This document shows, in pieces, positions 18,044 to 26,573 of a stretch of DNA of 64,000 bases. The notes beneath the pieces were generated by a model, which saw only the letters and a list, made by a program, of their open reading frames with translations, was not told the DNA's origin and ran no database searches. Positions within the stretch are counted from its first letter, which is position 1, and each line of letters starts with the position of its first letter. The translations under genes were made by a program, and so were the position numbers. The DNA is from Paenibacillus sp. 453mf (GTDB lineage: Bacteria > Bacillota > Bacilli > Paenibacillales > Paenibacillaceae), in the NCBI RefSeq assembly GCF_900116105.1, contig NZ_FPAC01000001.1:1664862-1728861 (forward strand), read 5' to 3'.

Positions 18044-18588
18044 TTATTGGCAATTTTCTAAAAAATTTTGTAAACGTTCCAGTTGCAATAGATGATGCCT
18101 ATAATGCATTTCTACCAGCAAAAACACCACTCTGTAGCGTTTAACGCGCCTAAACCTGGATGAAGGATTTTATTCCCTTCCACCGCCTGACTCAAAGCGA
18201 TTTCAGTACGTTTCATCCGTTCCACTACGCCACGGAGTCCTTCTATCAGCTGCTCCTTACTCTCCGGCTGCTGCGGTGTGTACTGTGGTGAAGCCGGGAC
18301 CCGTATCCGAATGGGCGGAAGACTCCCAAGTTCAAACGCGGCCCTGCCATTCTCCGTTTTTTCCCCCGTGCTCACCAACACATCTCCGCTTCCCGCCAAA
18401 CATTGGTCAGCATTACGCAGCTGCACGAATTGAGCCGACTGAATCAAATGCATATACATTTGCCCAATCGACCATTCCTCCTCGTTCGGCTTTGCATGTA
18501 GTTGCTCTATATCGAGGTTTTCCAGTTCAACTAAATACCGACCAACCGTCGACTCAAACGCCTGCAATGCTTCTGCTGTACTTCTCAT
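18044..18588 (-). pseudogene. DinB-family gene with a 3' frameshift
   Basis: The frame from MRSTAEALQAFESTVGRYLV reads as a DinB-type protein with EEWSIGQMYMHLIQS (metal-site His). At ALNATEW it runs into a stop at 18112. In the next frame the expected tail follows: FLLVEMHYRHHLLQLERLQN and FLENCQ, then a stop at 18044. Two extra bases (TG) in the TGGTGTTTTTGCTG region explain the break. The H-Y-R-H-H metal-binding helix is thus out of frame, so the product is probably inactive unless the frameshift is a sequencing error. It lies directly downstream of the WYL regulator. Confidence 0.75.
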
Positions 18589-18656
18589 ATAAACAACACT
18601 CCTCATTCATCTTGGATATAATCCCAGTATAAAAAAACGCTCCTGACAACAGCATG

Positions 18657-19604
18657 TCAGTAGCGTTTTAAAATTTTTTCGGCCTCTTCCCGAATCCGGC
18701 AGCGTAAAGACTCCGGTTCCACAACCTCGACGTCTCCTCCCCAACTAAGGATAAGATGCAGCAATTCCTCCGGTGTTCGAACACGAAAGTGGATCCAAAC
18801 ACTGTCTAACCGCTCCTCGACCGCTTCCATATAAAAATTACCGGTCTCGACGATTTTATCGGCTATTTCTGGAATGGCCCGAATCAGCACGCGTTCGTTG
18901 CGGTCATCTGGCGGACGGTAATCGCTCAAGTTAAAGCCATACGGCATAACAAAGTACTTATCTAACACGACTAGTTCAGTCATTCGCGACAAACGGAAAT
19001 GCCGTATATCCTGCCGCAGGTCGCAGCGTCCGATCAAAATCCAATTGCCCTGAACGAGCGCCAGTCCGTACGGATCGACCTCACGTATACTCTTCCTATT
19101 GCCGTCCGATTCCGGCATTTTTTTCTGGTACGAAATATTTATTTTTCGCCGCTCCAAAATCGCCCGCCGCACTTGTCCAAGATAGTCTTTTTCTCTCAAG
19201 CCAGTTAACGGTTCACTAGCTTGAAGAAGCCGCATGGTTTCCCGAACGCGTGCCGACTCATCTCGCACTTGCTCCGGCAGAATAGCTTCAATCTTGCGTC
19301 TGGCGGCCTGAGCCACAGTTTCGTAATTACCATCCAACCTCTGTTCGATAAAATCTGTTCCCATAAGCAAGGCCACGGTCTCTTCCGCCGAAAAACTGAC
19401 CGGCGGCAGGAAATATCCATCGATCAGGGAATAACCCTGACCGGGAGCCCCCAATATTGGGACTCCCATTTCGCTCAGGGCTTGAATGTCTCGATATATC
19501 GTCCGCACGCTCGTCTCAAATAAAGAAGCCATATCTTCCGCTCTCAATACCTTGCTCCGTTGTAGTTCAAGCATTATGGCAAGCTGCCGTTCGGTTTTAT
19601 TCAT
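18657..19604 (-). CDS. YafY-type HTH/WYL-domain transcriptional regulator
   Basis: ATG at 19604 (MNKTERQLAIMLELQRSKVL) has GGGGG upstream and is preferred over the longer frame from 19631; the product is 315 residues. Residues 1-60 form an HTH_11 domain (FETSVRTIYRDIQALSEMGV). A WYL domain follows (VDPYGLALVQGNWILIGRC), with DIRHFRLSRM behind it. Such regulators bind DNA through the HTH and sense ligands through the WYL domain. Its gene precedes the DinB gene in the same direction, a common pairing. Confidence 0.88.
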   Translation of the reverse strand: MNKTERQLAIMLELQRSKVLRAEDMASLFETSVRTIYRDIQALSEMGVPILGAPGQGYSLIDGYFLPPVSFSAEETVALLMGTDFIEQRLDGNYETVAQAARRKIEAILPEQVRDESARVRETMRLLQASEPLTGLREKDYLGQVRRAILERRKINISYQKKMPESDGNRKSIREVDPYGLALVQGNWILIGRCDLRQDIRHFRLSRMTELVVLDKYFVMPYGFNLSDYRPPDDRNERVLIRAIPEIADKIVETGNFYMEAVEERLDSVWIHFRVRTPEELLHLILSWGGDVEVVEPESLRCRIREEAEKILKRY

Positions 19605-19873
19605 TTTTCTTTTCCCCCGCTGATCCATCATCCAGGTCCATTTAATTTATTCTAACACAGCAAGCTACCTCGATTACCGATAAAAGGGCATTTGATCCGA
19701 GACATGGGAGCGAAATTCGTTAGGGGCATCGTGGATAATTTTATAGAAAATGGAATAAATTAGGTGTGGCTACCTCAACCTCTGTTTCCGCACGCCTTCT
19801 AACGGCTCAATTAGCCACTCTTTCTTATCAGCGGTGCTTCCGCATGTATGTTGTTATCTGATGGATTTGCCTG
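19605..19873. other. Intergenic region, possible weak attC-like site
   Basis: Between 19773 and 19859 the minus strand has AGATAAC after the kinase gene and GTTGAGG about 80 bases later, but inner arms that pair are not convincing. Otherwise nothing is seen. Confidence 0.25.
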
Positions 19874-20467
19874 CTATGTAACACTAAACTCTCTTTTACT
19901 TAATTTCTTAAATGCAGAGTAACCCTGATCGGACTTAATAAAACGTAATACTTTATCGGCACATTCGGTTGGACTCAATTTTTCCGTGTTTACTTCAAGA
20001 TCATATTCATTATAGGAATATACTCTGTCAAACTGGGAATGTGCTAGTCCAATTAATCGATCTCCCCTGCTCTGCTCTCTTCTTGTGAGTTCTTCTTTCG
20101 AGCATCGTACGCCTACAAACAATATAGGATGATCAACAAGTAAATCATAAAAATCATTAAACGACTTGTCATTAGCGATTATGGTATCTACTATTACATT
20201 AAAACCAAATTCTGATAACAATTTAATAGTCGAATGGTACACTGAGAATATGGAATGATCAACGATTTGTGAGACAACTTGGTGATCTATTTCTCTTGGA
20301 GGATCATCTGGAAATTTATTATTAATAAAATCATTGTAATTATTAAAAAAATCATCAATTGATAAATGATAAAAAGGAATCTCTTTCTGATTTATCAGTT
20401 CTGTCGATATGGAGGTCTTTCCAGAACTTGACGTTCCGTTCAAAAACACAATGAGTCCTTGCTTCAC
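19874..20467 (-). CDS. Chloramphenicol phosphotransferase-like kinase
   Basis: The P-loop kinase of about 197 residues has the Walker A GTSSSGKTS near its N-terminus, the substrate-side motif LSIDDFF, an NVIVDTII strand, and CSKEELTRREQSRGDR. This is the plan of the CPT family, which phosphorylates chloramphenicol and perhaps other small alcohols. Whether it gives resistance is not known. GTG at 20467 is favoured by AAGGGTG upstream; the frame also allows GTG at 20476. It is a lone gene downstream of site I, whose flank resembles that of site B. Confidence 0.8.
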   Translation of the reverse strand: MKQGLIVFLNGTSSSGKTSISTELINQKEIPFYHLSIDDFFNNYNDFINNKFPDDPPREIDHQVVSQIVDHSIFSVYHSTIKLLSEFGFNVIVDTIIANDKSFNDFYDLLVDHPILFVGVRCSKEELTRREQSRGDRLIGLAHSQFDRVYSYNEYDLEVNTEKLSPTECADKVLRFIKSDQGYSAFKKLSKREFSVT

Positions 20468-20565
20468 ATGAATCACCCTTATCTATAAGATTTTCGTTTC
20501 ATTCATACAACCTTATTTCAACAAATTTCATTAAATTATCCAACTAATAAAAAATTCGAGGAACG

Positions 20566-20641
20566 ATTCAACAATCCTGCCAGTTAGCTTAACGGACGAC
20601 AGCAGTTTATGCGGGGATGTAACGATTCCTCTCTGTTATGA
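20566..20641 (-). repeat. attC-like site I
   Basis: Minus strand: TCATAAC, AGAGAGGAAT, CGTTACATCCCC, a centre, TTAAGCTAACTGGCAGG, then core GTTGAAT. TCATAAC lies five bases past the merR stop. The flank after the core (to about 20535) is similar over about 50 bases to that after site B. Confidence 0.6.
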
Positions 20642-20646
20642 CAAGC

Positions 20647-21153
20647 TTATCTAGCGGAAGCCTGTGTCTTGCCGGCTTTGGCCGATACGGAAAAATACCT
20701 CATCTCGCTAGGTGTGACAGGCTTTGGTTTCGGTTCACCCAACATTTTCTCTGGTACGCCGTCTAGACCTTCATCCGTGCAGTCCTGTCTATATCTCCCC
20801 TCCTCCAACTTCATGTCGATAAAATCAACAACTTGCTGCAGTGAAGTGATCTGGCTGACAATATTTTCACGATGACTTCTTAAGAGTTCCACAAGCTCCG
20901 GATATTCCGCGGGATCAGTATCGGCCGAGACCGCCAAAAAAGGCCGAATTTCCTCTAGCGGCATCCCCGTTTTTTTCAGGCATGCTATTAGCCGGATCGT
21001 ACTGATGTCCTCTTGCCGGTAGATGCGGTGCCCGTTATCCTTCCGCTCTGCACGAGGCAGCAGCGCGATCTTTTCGTAATAACGGATTGTATCCTCAGTA
21101 ATTCCGGTTTGCTTAGCGGTTTGCTTTATCGTAAAGCATTGCTCTTCCTTCAT
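20647..21153 (-). CDS. MerR-family transcriptional regulator
   Basis: The 168-residue protein has the N-terminal MerR helix-turn-helix (FTIKQTAKQTGITEDTIRYY, then EKIALLPRAERKDNGHRIYR) and a long dimerisation helix. The C-terminus is polar, with one Cys (RQDCTDEG), and shows no metal-binding cluster, so it is of the general YdhB/AdhR-like kind. GGGAGG precedes the ATG. It is divergent from an SDR gene, and both promoters carry the MerR-type 19-base spacer dyad, so it likely activates both. Confidence 0.88.
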   Translation of the reverse strand: MKEEQCFTIKQTAKQTGITEDTIRYYEKIALLPRAERKDNGHRIYRQEDISTIRLIACLKKTGMPLEEIRPFLAVSADTDPAEYPELVELLRSHRENIVSQITSLQQVVDFIDMKLEEGRYRQDCTDEGLDGVPEKMLGEPKPKPVTPSEMRYFSVSAKAGKTQASAR

Positions 21154-21184
21154 CCTGTTCCCTCCCTAAGATCGATTTTTGTAC

Positions 21185-21215
21185 ATTATATATCTTGAAG
21201 CTGACTCCAAGTCAA
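21185..21215 (-). promoter_or_regulatory. MerR-type promoter of the merR gene
   Basis: Minus strand TTGACT (21215-21210), 19 bases, then TATAAT (21190-21185). The spacer holds the near-dyad CTTGGAGTCAGCTTCAAG. The overlong spacer is the hallmark of promoters that MerR proteins untwist to activate. Confidence 0.8.
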
Positions 21216-21252
21216 ATCTCTTATCCTTGGAAAAAAGCTTTATTTTCGCGTC

Positions 21253-21283
21253 TTGACTTGGAGTCGACTTCAAGTTTTAGAAT
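21253..21283 (+). promoter_or_regulatory. MerR-type promoter of the SDR gene
   Basis: TTGACT (21253-21258), 19 bases, then TAGAAT (21278-21283). The spacer holds CTTGGAGTCGACTTCAAG, almost the same dyad as on the merR side. Confidence 0.82.
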
Positions 21284-21327
21284 GTGGACTATCGAATCAA
21301 ATATCCCGATATAAAAGGAGATGTACA

Positions 21328-22180
21328 ATGAACAAGGACCAACCTGAACATATCGCATTGATTACAGGTGCAAGTGCCGGGATCGGGCTGGAACTAACAC
21401 GGAAATTACTGTCGGAGAACTACCATGTGGTTGCCGTAACCCGTTCTGATTTTCCAGCCGACGATAGGAGTATTCAGAATGCGGTCAAGAACGGATCGCT
21501 TCGAATTTATAAAACGGATGATCTTTCCGATTATGCCTGCTTGAGACTTACTATGGAAGAGATCAAAAGCAAGGAGCAGCGGATCGATATTTTGTTCAAT
21601 AACGCTGGAGGGTCTTTTCCCGAGCTGAGTTATTCGAAACAAGGACGCGAGAAACATTATGAAACTGATGACTGTCGTTCCGTATATTATTCTGATGGAA
21701 TTGAAGGAACTCATTGAAATCAGTCGTTTAAAAACGGTAATCAATACCTCATCTTCAGCTCTAAAATTTACAAAAGAGTTTTAGATCGAAGTCCTGGAGC
21801 AGCCCAAAACCTTTCGCAAGTTGCTTGGTCCTTACGCGACCTCAAAGCTAGCTCTTTCTCTGTGGACTCAGGCCATCGCTTCGCAGCTCGCCAAGAATGG
21901 TATCAAGATCCGTAGCGTTGACCCGGGTAGCAACAATACACTAAGAAAAGGGAAACAATCCGGACTGCCCTTTTTGGTTGAAGTATTGATGAAGCTATTT
22001 TTCTCGCCTCCTACCCTCGGCGCCAACAAGCTGTATGAAGGGGCTCTCGGTGAACACCGTCATGAAAGCGGCGTGTTTTTGCTAAAAGGGCGGGTAGCGG
22101 AATTAAAGTTTAGAGACCAGGCGCAGAACGTTTTGGAAAGGATTCAAGCGATTTATGAAAACGAATTTCTCGTGTCTTGA
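21328..22180 (+). pseudogene. Short-chain dehydrogenase broken by frameshift and stop
   Basis: ATG at 21328 starts an SDR: ALITGASAGIGLELTRKLLS is the NAD(P)-binding TGxxxGIG motif and ILFNNAGG the NNAG motif. Near 21655 the frame shifts; the next frame continues TVVPYIILMELKELIEISRL and VINTSSSALKFTKEF to a TAG at 21782. The same frame then resumes with LGPYATSKLALSLWTQAIAS (the catalytic YxxxK) and runs to 22180. Two lesions imply loss of function, although the MerR-controlled promoter is intact. Confidence 0.82.
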
Positions 22181-22203
22181 AGCCCAGACCTTGAACAGGG
22201 TAC

Positions 22204-22293
22204 TCCTAACCTGCCCGTTAGCTTAACAAAAAGGAGCAGCTGCCGACTGGCAAACTGCTCCATTCTATTTTCACCTAACGTTTTCCGTTAGTT
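22204..22293 (-). repeat. attC-like site J
   Basis: Minus strand: AACTAAC, gaaaa, CGTTAGGT, a stem GGAGCAGTTTGCC/GGCAGCTGCTCC, AAGCTAACG, ggca, GTTAGGA. Outer CTAAC/GTTAG and inner CGTTAG/CTAACG boxes pair perfectly. The stop codon TAA of the ABM-like gene is inside the first box. Confidence 0.72.
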
Positions 22294-22617
22294 CAATGCC
22301 ATATCATTAAAATTAAATTTCATTGTATATTCCTCTTCAACTAAATCGGTCTCACCGTTAACTAAAAGAGATGAGAATTCTTTAAAAAGCTGTTTTAACT
22401 CGGTATTATCATTAATTAAATTAATGCTTCTTCTATATTCATTTTCGTCCTTATATTTTGATATTTCAATCCACTTACTTTTATCTTGATTACTATTTAT
22501 ACAGAAGGAATGAAAATCTATGTAAGACGCATAAATCTCTGCTGATTTTTTTTGAATATCTAAGTACTCTTCTATTCTATCAGGCTGAATTTGATAATGA
22601 TAAACTTTAACAAACAC
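22288..22617 (-). CDS. Small ABM-like (dimeric alpha/beta barrel) protein
   Basis: The 109-residue product starts with GTG (FVKVYHYQIQPDRIEEYLDI), with AAAGGGGTGG upstream. The beta-alpha-beta pattern with ...YHYQIQPDRIEEY... and WIEISKYKDENEYRRSI resembles antibiotic-biosynthesis-monooxygenase-like or EthD-like ferredoxin folds. No catalytic residue can be named. Its stop codon lies within the attC-like box of site J. Confidence 0.68.
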   Translation of the reverse strand: MFVKVYHYQIQPDRIEEYLDIQKKSAEIYASYIDFHSFCINSNQDKSKWIEISKYKDENEYRRSINLINDNTELKQLFKEFSSLLVNGETDLVEEEYTMKFNFNDMALN

Positions 22618-22640
22618 TGGCTACCACCCCTTTTTAACCA

Positions 22641-22700
22641 CGAACCTGCCCGTTTGCTTAAGGTCCAAGTAATAACTATCAGTTCGTGACCTTAAGCTAT
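22641..22700 (-). repeat. attC-like site K (degenerate)
   Basis: It contains AACCTGCCCGTTTGCTTAAG and a stem GCTTAAGGTC/GACCTTAAGC on the plus strand. The outer boxes are poorly kept. Confidence 0.4.
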
Positions 22701-22885
22701 TCAATTATAACTTCATTAAAATGCTGCTTTTCATACAATTCTTCAATCAACCTTACTCCAAAAGCCTGCCGAACCATTTCATACCCTTGATCAAATTATT
22801 TCTTTCAATAATACTTTTCTAATTCGCTCTTTCTCTTTCACTCATATCAGAAACGCGAACTTGATAAGTCATTTCAAAAATCATA
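22697..22885 (-). pseudogene. Remnant of a VOC/glyoxalase-like gene
   Basis: After GGAGG the minus strand reads MIFEMTYQVRVSDMSERERA, N, stop, which resembles the start of a vicinal-oxygen-chelate protein (MTYQVRVSDM). After a scrambled part it ends RLIEELYEKQHFNEVIIE, stop. The middle 80 or so residues are gone. The family call is by eye. Confidence 0.4.
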
Positions 22886-22960
22886 TTGCACCTCCTATTT
22901 CTACTGAATTAATTATAGAACAAGCGTTCTTTTATGTAAATATATTCAAATTCCTCGCTA

Positions 22961-23071
22961 AACTAACCTACCCGTTAGCTTAATGAACTGTTAGTTCGCT
23001 TATTTCAAATTCTGCCGGCTATTGTCTTTCCGCGGCACTCTCCAAACTACTAATGTATCAATGAAAGCAGG
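22961..23071 (-). repeat. attC-like site L with 100-base repeat, copy 1
   Basis: CTAACCTACCCGTTAGCTTAATGAA begins the site. From 22971 to 23071 the sequence matches 26013-26114 closely (GTTAGTTCGCTTATTTCAAA, then TTCTGCCGGCTATTGTCTTT). Confidence 0.6.
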
Positions 23072-23272
23072 GTGACCAGCTATTGTTAATCAATATTGGA
23101 CTCCCATCATTCCCTCTCTCAGGGAACCCACTTGATTATTCAAAGTAAGTGGGTTTATTATATAAATAATTTCTTTTGCATTACATAAGGTTTTCAAAAT
23201 ATTGATCTTCAATTACCGGCAATCTGAAGGGACTTTTTTCAAATAACCTATATATTAAAAGGAAGCGATAAT

Positions 23273-23716
23273 GTGGATCAGATCGATAAAAACATCCTGT
23301 TCCATCTGGAAAATCAAGCCAGATTGTCCATGACCGAATTGGGAAAGCTAGTGGGGCTATCACAGCCAGCCGTCACGGAACGTGTGAAACGTCTGGAAGA
23401 AGGCGGGGTGATAGAAGAGTATCGTACCGTTATCAACCCCCAAAAATTAGGCAAACAAAGTACATCCTATCTACTTTTCCGGACCAGAGAATGCCATGCT
23501 TTCCTTGATTTCTGCCGTTCCTCGCCTGAAGTTGTAGAATGTTATCGCGTAAGCGGGGAACATAATTATTTATTAAAAGTCATGACAGACTCCATCGCGG
23601 ACCTAGAAGCGTTCGGAGATCAGTGTGACAAATACGGGACCTACACGACGCTTATCGCGATGTCTTCGCCTATTGCACATAAAAACCTGATTGAAGGAGC
23701 CGATCTCCTCATATGA
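23273..23716 (+). CDS. Lrp/AsnC-family transcriptional regulator
   Basis: The 147-residue protein starts at GTG (MDQIDKNILFHLENQARLSM), with GGAAG upstream. The N-terminal winged helix (ELGKLVGLSQPAVTERVKRL) and a C-terminal RAM ligand-binding domain (YRVSGEHNYLLKVMTDSIAD) are typical. It is convergent with an MFS transporter gene, which it may regulate, though no operator was found. A terminator follows it. Confidence 0.9.
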   Translation: MDQIDKNILFHLENQARLSMTELGKLVGLSQPAVTERVKRLEEGGVIEEYRTVINPQKLGKQSTSYLLFRTRECHAFLDFCRSSPEVVECYRVSGEHNYLLKVMTDSIADLEAFGDQCDKYGTYTTLIAMSSPIAHKNLIEGADLLI

Positions 23717-23733
23717 GTATTGCGCATTTATTC

Positions 23734-23784
23734 AAAGACCGGCCGGCCATCTATCGGTTACATGGTTTGGGTCGGTCTTTCTTA
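23734..23784 (+). terminator. Terminator after the Lrp gene
   Basis: AAAGACCG and CGGTCTTT pair and are followed by CTTATAAAG. It may also serve the convergent MFS gene. Confidence 0.6.
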
Positions 23785-23849
23785 TAAAGCAGGAAGCCGT
23801 TTTGCAACGGATTCCTGACAATTGGTCTTTGTCGATGTAAAATATGCTT

Positions 23850-25052
23850 TTAGCGAGTTCTAGGAAATCCGTGTTTTTTGGCAGTCCAAGCTACAAGAAG
23901 GGTAATTAGCAACAAGAGAACTAACGAAACTGGTAGGAATCTGGCTCCGATCCAATCAAGCAAGATAGCACCAACAATTCCTCCCCCACCTATTCCAAGA
24001 TTCCACGCCGTTACAAGCATGGATTGAGCGATATCCGCACTTTTGCCTCCTGCATGTGCAATGGCTGTCTGTAGTAATGTGGCTGCTCCTCCAAAGGTCA
24101 ATCCCCATGCGATGACACCGAAGATGATGACGGACGGCTGATTTATCCAGATACCCATTGTCGCTGAGGCAAGGGCAAATATCGCAATGCTTGATAAAAC
24201 CAGTATTCTCAAATAACGATCAATCAGCAACCCAATTATCCAAATGCCGATCACTGAAGTCACGCCGAATATCAGCAGAATCAGATCAACTCTATGGGAC
24301 AGCGCCGTCTCGGCAAGAAAAGGAGAAATGTAAGTATACAAAATATTGTGAGCCAGTACCCAGGCGAGAACCACAAATAAAATGGATCGAATTCCAGGTA
24401 TGAAAAGAATTTTATACAATGGGAGTTGATCCTGAGCGGGCTCTCCTTCATAGTCCGGCACCTTCCAGAGCACCCATGCGATGAGGGTTAGCGTCAATAT
24501 GGACACTATCCCAAAGATCAGGCGCCAGCTTACAAATGTTCCGAGAAAGGTTCCTACGGGAACCCCAAGCGCCAATGCCAAAGGAGTGCCCACCATGGCC
24601 ACGGCCATGGCTTTTCCTTTTAACGACTCAGGCACCATTCGGCGTGCATAACCTGCAGTCATTCCCCACAACACCCCCGCAGCTACTCCTGCACAGAAAC
24701 GTGCGATTAGCGTTAAAGCATACATTGAAGATAAGGCAGTCACCGTGTTAAATACCAGAAAACCTATGATACAGAGCAGCAAAAGCGGTCTTCGTCTCCA
24801 ACCTCGTGTTGCCGTGGTCAGCGGAATGGCAGCCAGCAGGGAGCCCAGTGCATATAACGTAACCAGTTGTCCGGCCAGCGCCTGCGTTACACCAAGATCA
24901 ATCGCAATCTGGGGCAGTAGCCCTGCAGGCAGACTTTCTGTAAGTATGCAAATAAATCCTGCCATGGCTAACGCCAATAGACTTGCCCAGGGAAGGCTTT
25001 CCTTTTTGGTGTCGGTGTCATCTTTGACAGAATACGATTCGTTCGAGATCAC
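23850..25052 (-). CDS. MFS transporter (DHA1/AraJ-like)
   Basis: GTG at 25052 (MISNESYSVKDDTDTKKESL) follows AAAAGGAG by seven bases and gives 400 residues; the longer frame from 25136 lacks a ribosome site. About twelve transmembrane segments are visible. The WGMTAGYARRMVPESLKGKA and GTPLALALGVPVGTFLGTFV motifs are typical of the DHA1 drug/sugar-efflux group. The substrate is unknown. It is convergent with the Lrp regulator. Confidence 0.85.
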   Translation of the reverse strand: MISNESYSVKDDTDTKKESLPWASLLALAMAGFICILTESLPAGLLPQIAIDLGVTQALAGQLVTLYALGSLLAAIPLTTATRGWRRRPLLLLCIIGFLVFNTVTALSSMYALTLIARFCAGVAAGVLWGMTAGYARRMVPESLKGKAMAVAMVGTPLALALGVPVGTFLGTFVSWRLIFGIVSILTLTLIAWVLWKVPDYEGEPAQDQLPLYKILFIPGIRSILFVVLAWVLAHNILYTYISPFLAETALSHRVDLILLIFGVTSVIGIWIIGLLIDRYLRILVLSSIAIFALASATMGIWINQPSVIIFGVIAWGLTFGGAATLLQTAIAHAGGKSADIAQSMLVTAWNLGIGGGGIVGAILLDWIGARFLPVSLVLLLLITLLVAWTAKKHGFPRTR

Positions 25053-25246
25053 AAAAATTCTCCTTTTTACTGTATTTTGAGATAGCTCAAATGCCCACTT
25101 GCTATCTTTCATAAGCTTACACAAATGAGCTCTCATTTTGCATAACGTATTAAAGGTAGTTAAAGCTTATCACAAGGATAATCCATTAATTTTGGATTTT
25201 TTACTTTAAATTTAATGGTCTTCTATATTTTAAGCTACTATGGCTG

Positions 25247-25337
25247 CGTTAACCTTCCCGTAAGTTGAATAAAAAAGAAGCAGCTGCCAACCGGCAAACT
25301 GCTCCTTGCTGTTTTGAACTAACGTTTCCCGTTAGTT
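25247..25337 (-). repeat. attC-like site M
   Basis: Minus strand: AACTAAC, GGGAAACGTTAG, a stem GGAGCAGTTTGCC/GGCAGCTGCTTC, TTCAACTTACG, GGAAG, GTTAACG. It has the same plan as site J. It begins at the stop codon of the GNAT gene. Confidence 0.68.
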
Positions 25338-25876
25338 TAATAAAGATAACCTAATAAATCCAAGTCTCCCTCGATCCATTCTCTCTTACCTACTTCCTTT
25401 ATCATTAATTCGTTCACTGACTCATAGCCTATTCCTTTAATAATCTGAGATTCATTATCAATTTTCAACCATCTACACTTGTTTTTAACTGTTTTATATC
25501 CATTATTCAAATATAAGGTCATGTTATCTGCAAATAAAAGTATAAAATCTATATTTCTTACTTTAGAAAACTTATCAACTTCTAATAGTAACGTAGTACC
25601 TATTCCTATAGAACGAGTGTTTTGCGAAACACACAAATCAATTATACCTAATACTTTTATCGGTTCTCCATTTAGACTCATCACTCTGTAATCTAAACCC
25701 ACATGTCCCACGAGTTGATTTTCTTGGTTGAACGCAAGAAATCTCAAATGCGGCAATTGCTTAAAATAAATCCTATTCGTTGGATAAATTTTTGGAAAAC
25801 TGTTGGTTAATAAATCTTGTATCATTGCCTCCAGTTCCCTATTAATATCATATTCAGGCACCTTTTTTATTCTCAA
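25337..25876 (-). CDS. GNAT-family acetyltransferase
   Basis: TTG at 25876 (MRIKKVPEYDINRELEAMI) follows AGGAGAGG and is preferred; the frame also allows ATG at 25897. The acetyl-CoA-binding turn appears as SQNTRSIGIGTTLLLEVDKF, matching Q/RxxGxG/A. The neighbouring LRFLAFNQENQLVGHVGLDY and FILLFADN segments fit the AAC(2')/Eis-like or small GNAT group. The substrate is unknown. It is a lone unit that ends directly on site M. Confidence 0.8.
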   Translation of the reverse strand: MRIKKVPEYDINRELEAMIQDLLTNSFPKIYPTNRIYFKQLPHLRFLAFNQENQLVGHVGLDYRVMSLNGEPIKVLGIIDLCVSQNTRSIGIGTTLLLEVDKFSKVRNIDFILLFADNMTLYLNNGYKTVKNKCRWLKIDNESQIIKGIGYESVNELMIKEVGKREWIEGDLDLLGYLY

Positions 25877-26012
25877 ATTACCTCTCCTACCATTCATTTA
25901 TTTGTATAAAAGGATGCTAAACCCTTTCTGCTAACTCTCCGCCAATAGATCAATGAAAGAGCAGATGACAAGCCTCTGATAAGCTGCCAGCTTATTTCAT
26001 TAAGGTAATGTT

Positions 26013-26114
26013 TCCCGTTAGCATAATGAATACTGTTAGTTCGCTTATTTCAAATTCTCCCGGCTATAGTCTTTCCGCGCTACTCCAAACTACTAATGAA
26101 TCAATGAAAGCAGG
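26013..26114 (-). repeat. attC-like half site with 100-base repeat, copy 2
   Basis: TTTCCCGTTAGCATAATGAA, then TACTGTTAGTTCGCTTATTT and CAAATTCTCCCGGCTATAGT, almost the same as 22971-23071. It lies between the GNAT unit and the DinB unit. Confidence 0.6.
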
Positions 26115-26276
26115 CCGACTATGCACCCCTACTCCATCGAGAAGGAAACTCCTCTTTATTACGTTCTGTGTTCGATGTAAGATGAATTTAAAATACACGC
26201 TCCTTTTATATTTATTTGTAATACATATTTTCGCATCTAATATCTGTTATACTTTGGATTTCCTTATCTTCACTTG
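26115..26276. other. Short non-coding stretch
   Basis: No gene or structure of note; AT-rich. Confidence 0.4.
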
Positions 26277-26565
26277 ATAAGCTGCGACCATGAAAAAGAA
26301 GATAATGCACATCAAACTAAGAATTGCCGAGCTCAAGGCACCCGTGGGTCCATCACTTGCCTGCAGCGACTGCACCGAAATTTGCGGCAAGGAACCTGGG
26401 CTGCATTTCTTTACGAAAAAACAATAAGAACTGCCTCACTATTGCACCACCTTCATAAATAAATCTTCGAGTGTGCTGTGGCCTGCTTCAAGTGAACGAA
26501 CATGATGCGGTGGGATACAGCGTCGGTCATGATCGCAAGAGAAATGTTCCGAGTAATGGATGATT
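26277..26565 (-). pseudogene. ABC transporter relic (ATPase tail and permease fragments)
   Basis: On the minus strand, one frame ends RSLEAGHSTLEDLFMKVVQ, like the C-terminus of an ABC-transporter ATPase. It is followed at once by VRQFLLFFRKEM, the start of an ABC-2-type permease. Then scraps follow: FLAANFGAVAAGK, and a hydrophobic helix ALSSAILSLMCIIFFFMVAA ending QVKIRKSKV, stop. Most of the permease is missing. Confidence 0.6.
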
Positions 26566-26573
26566 AGGCACTG

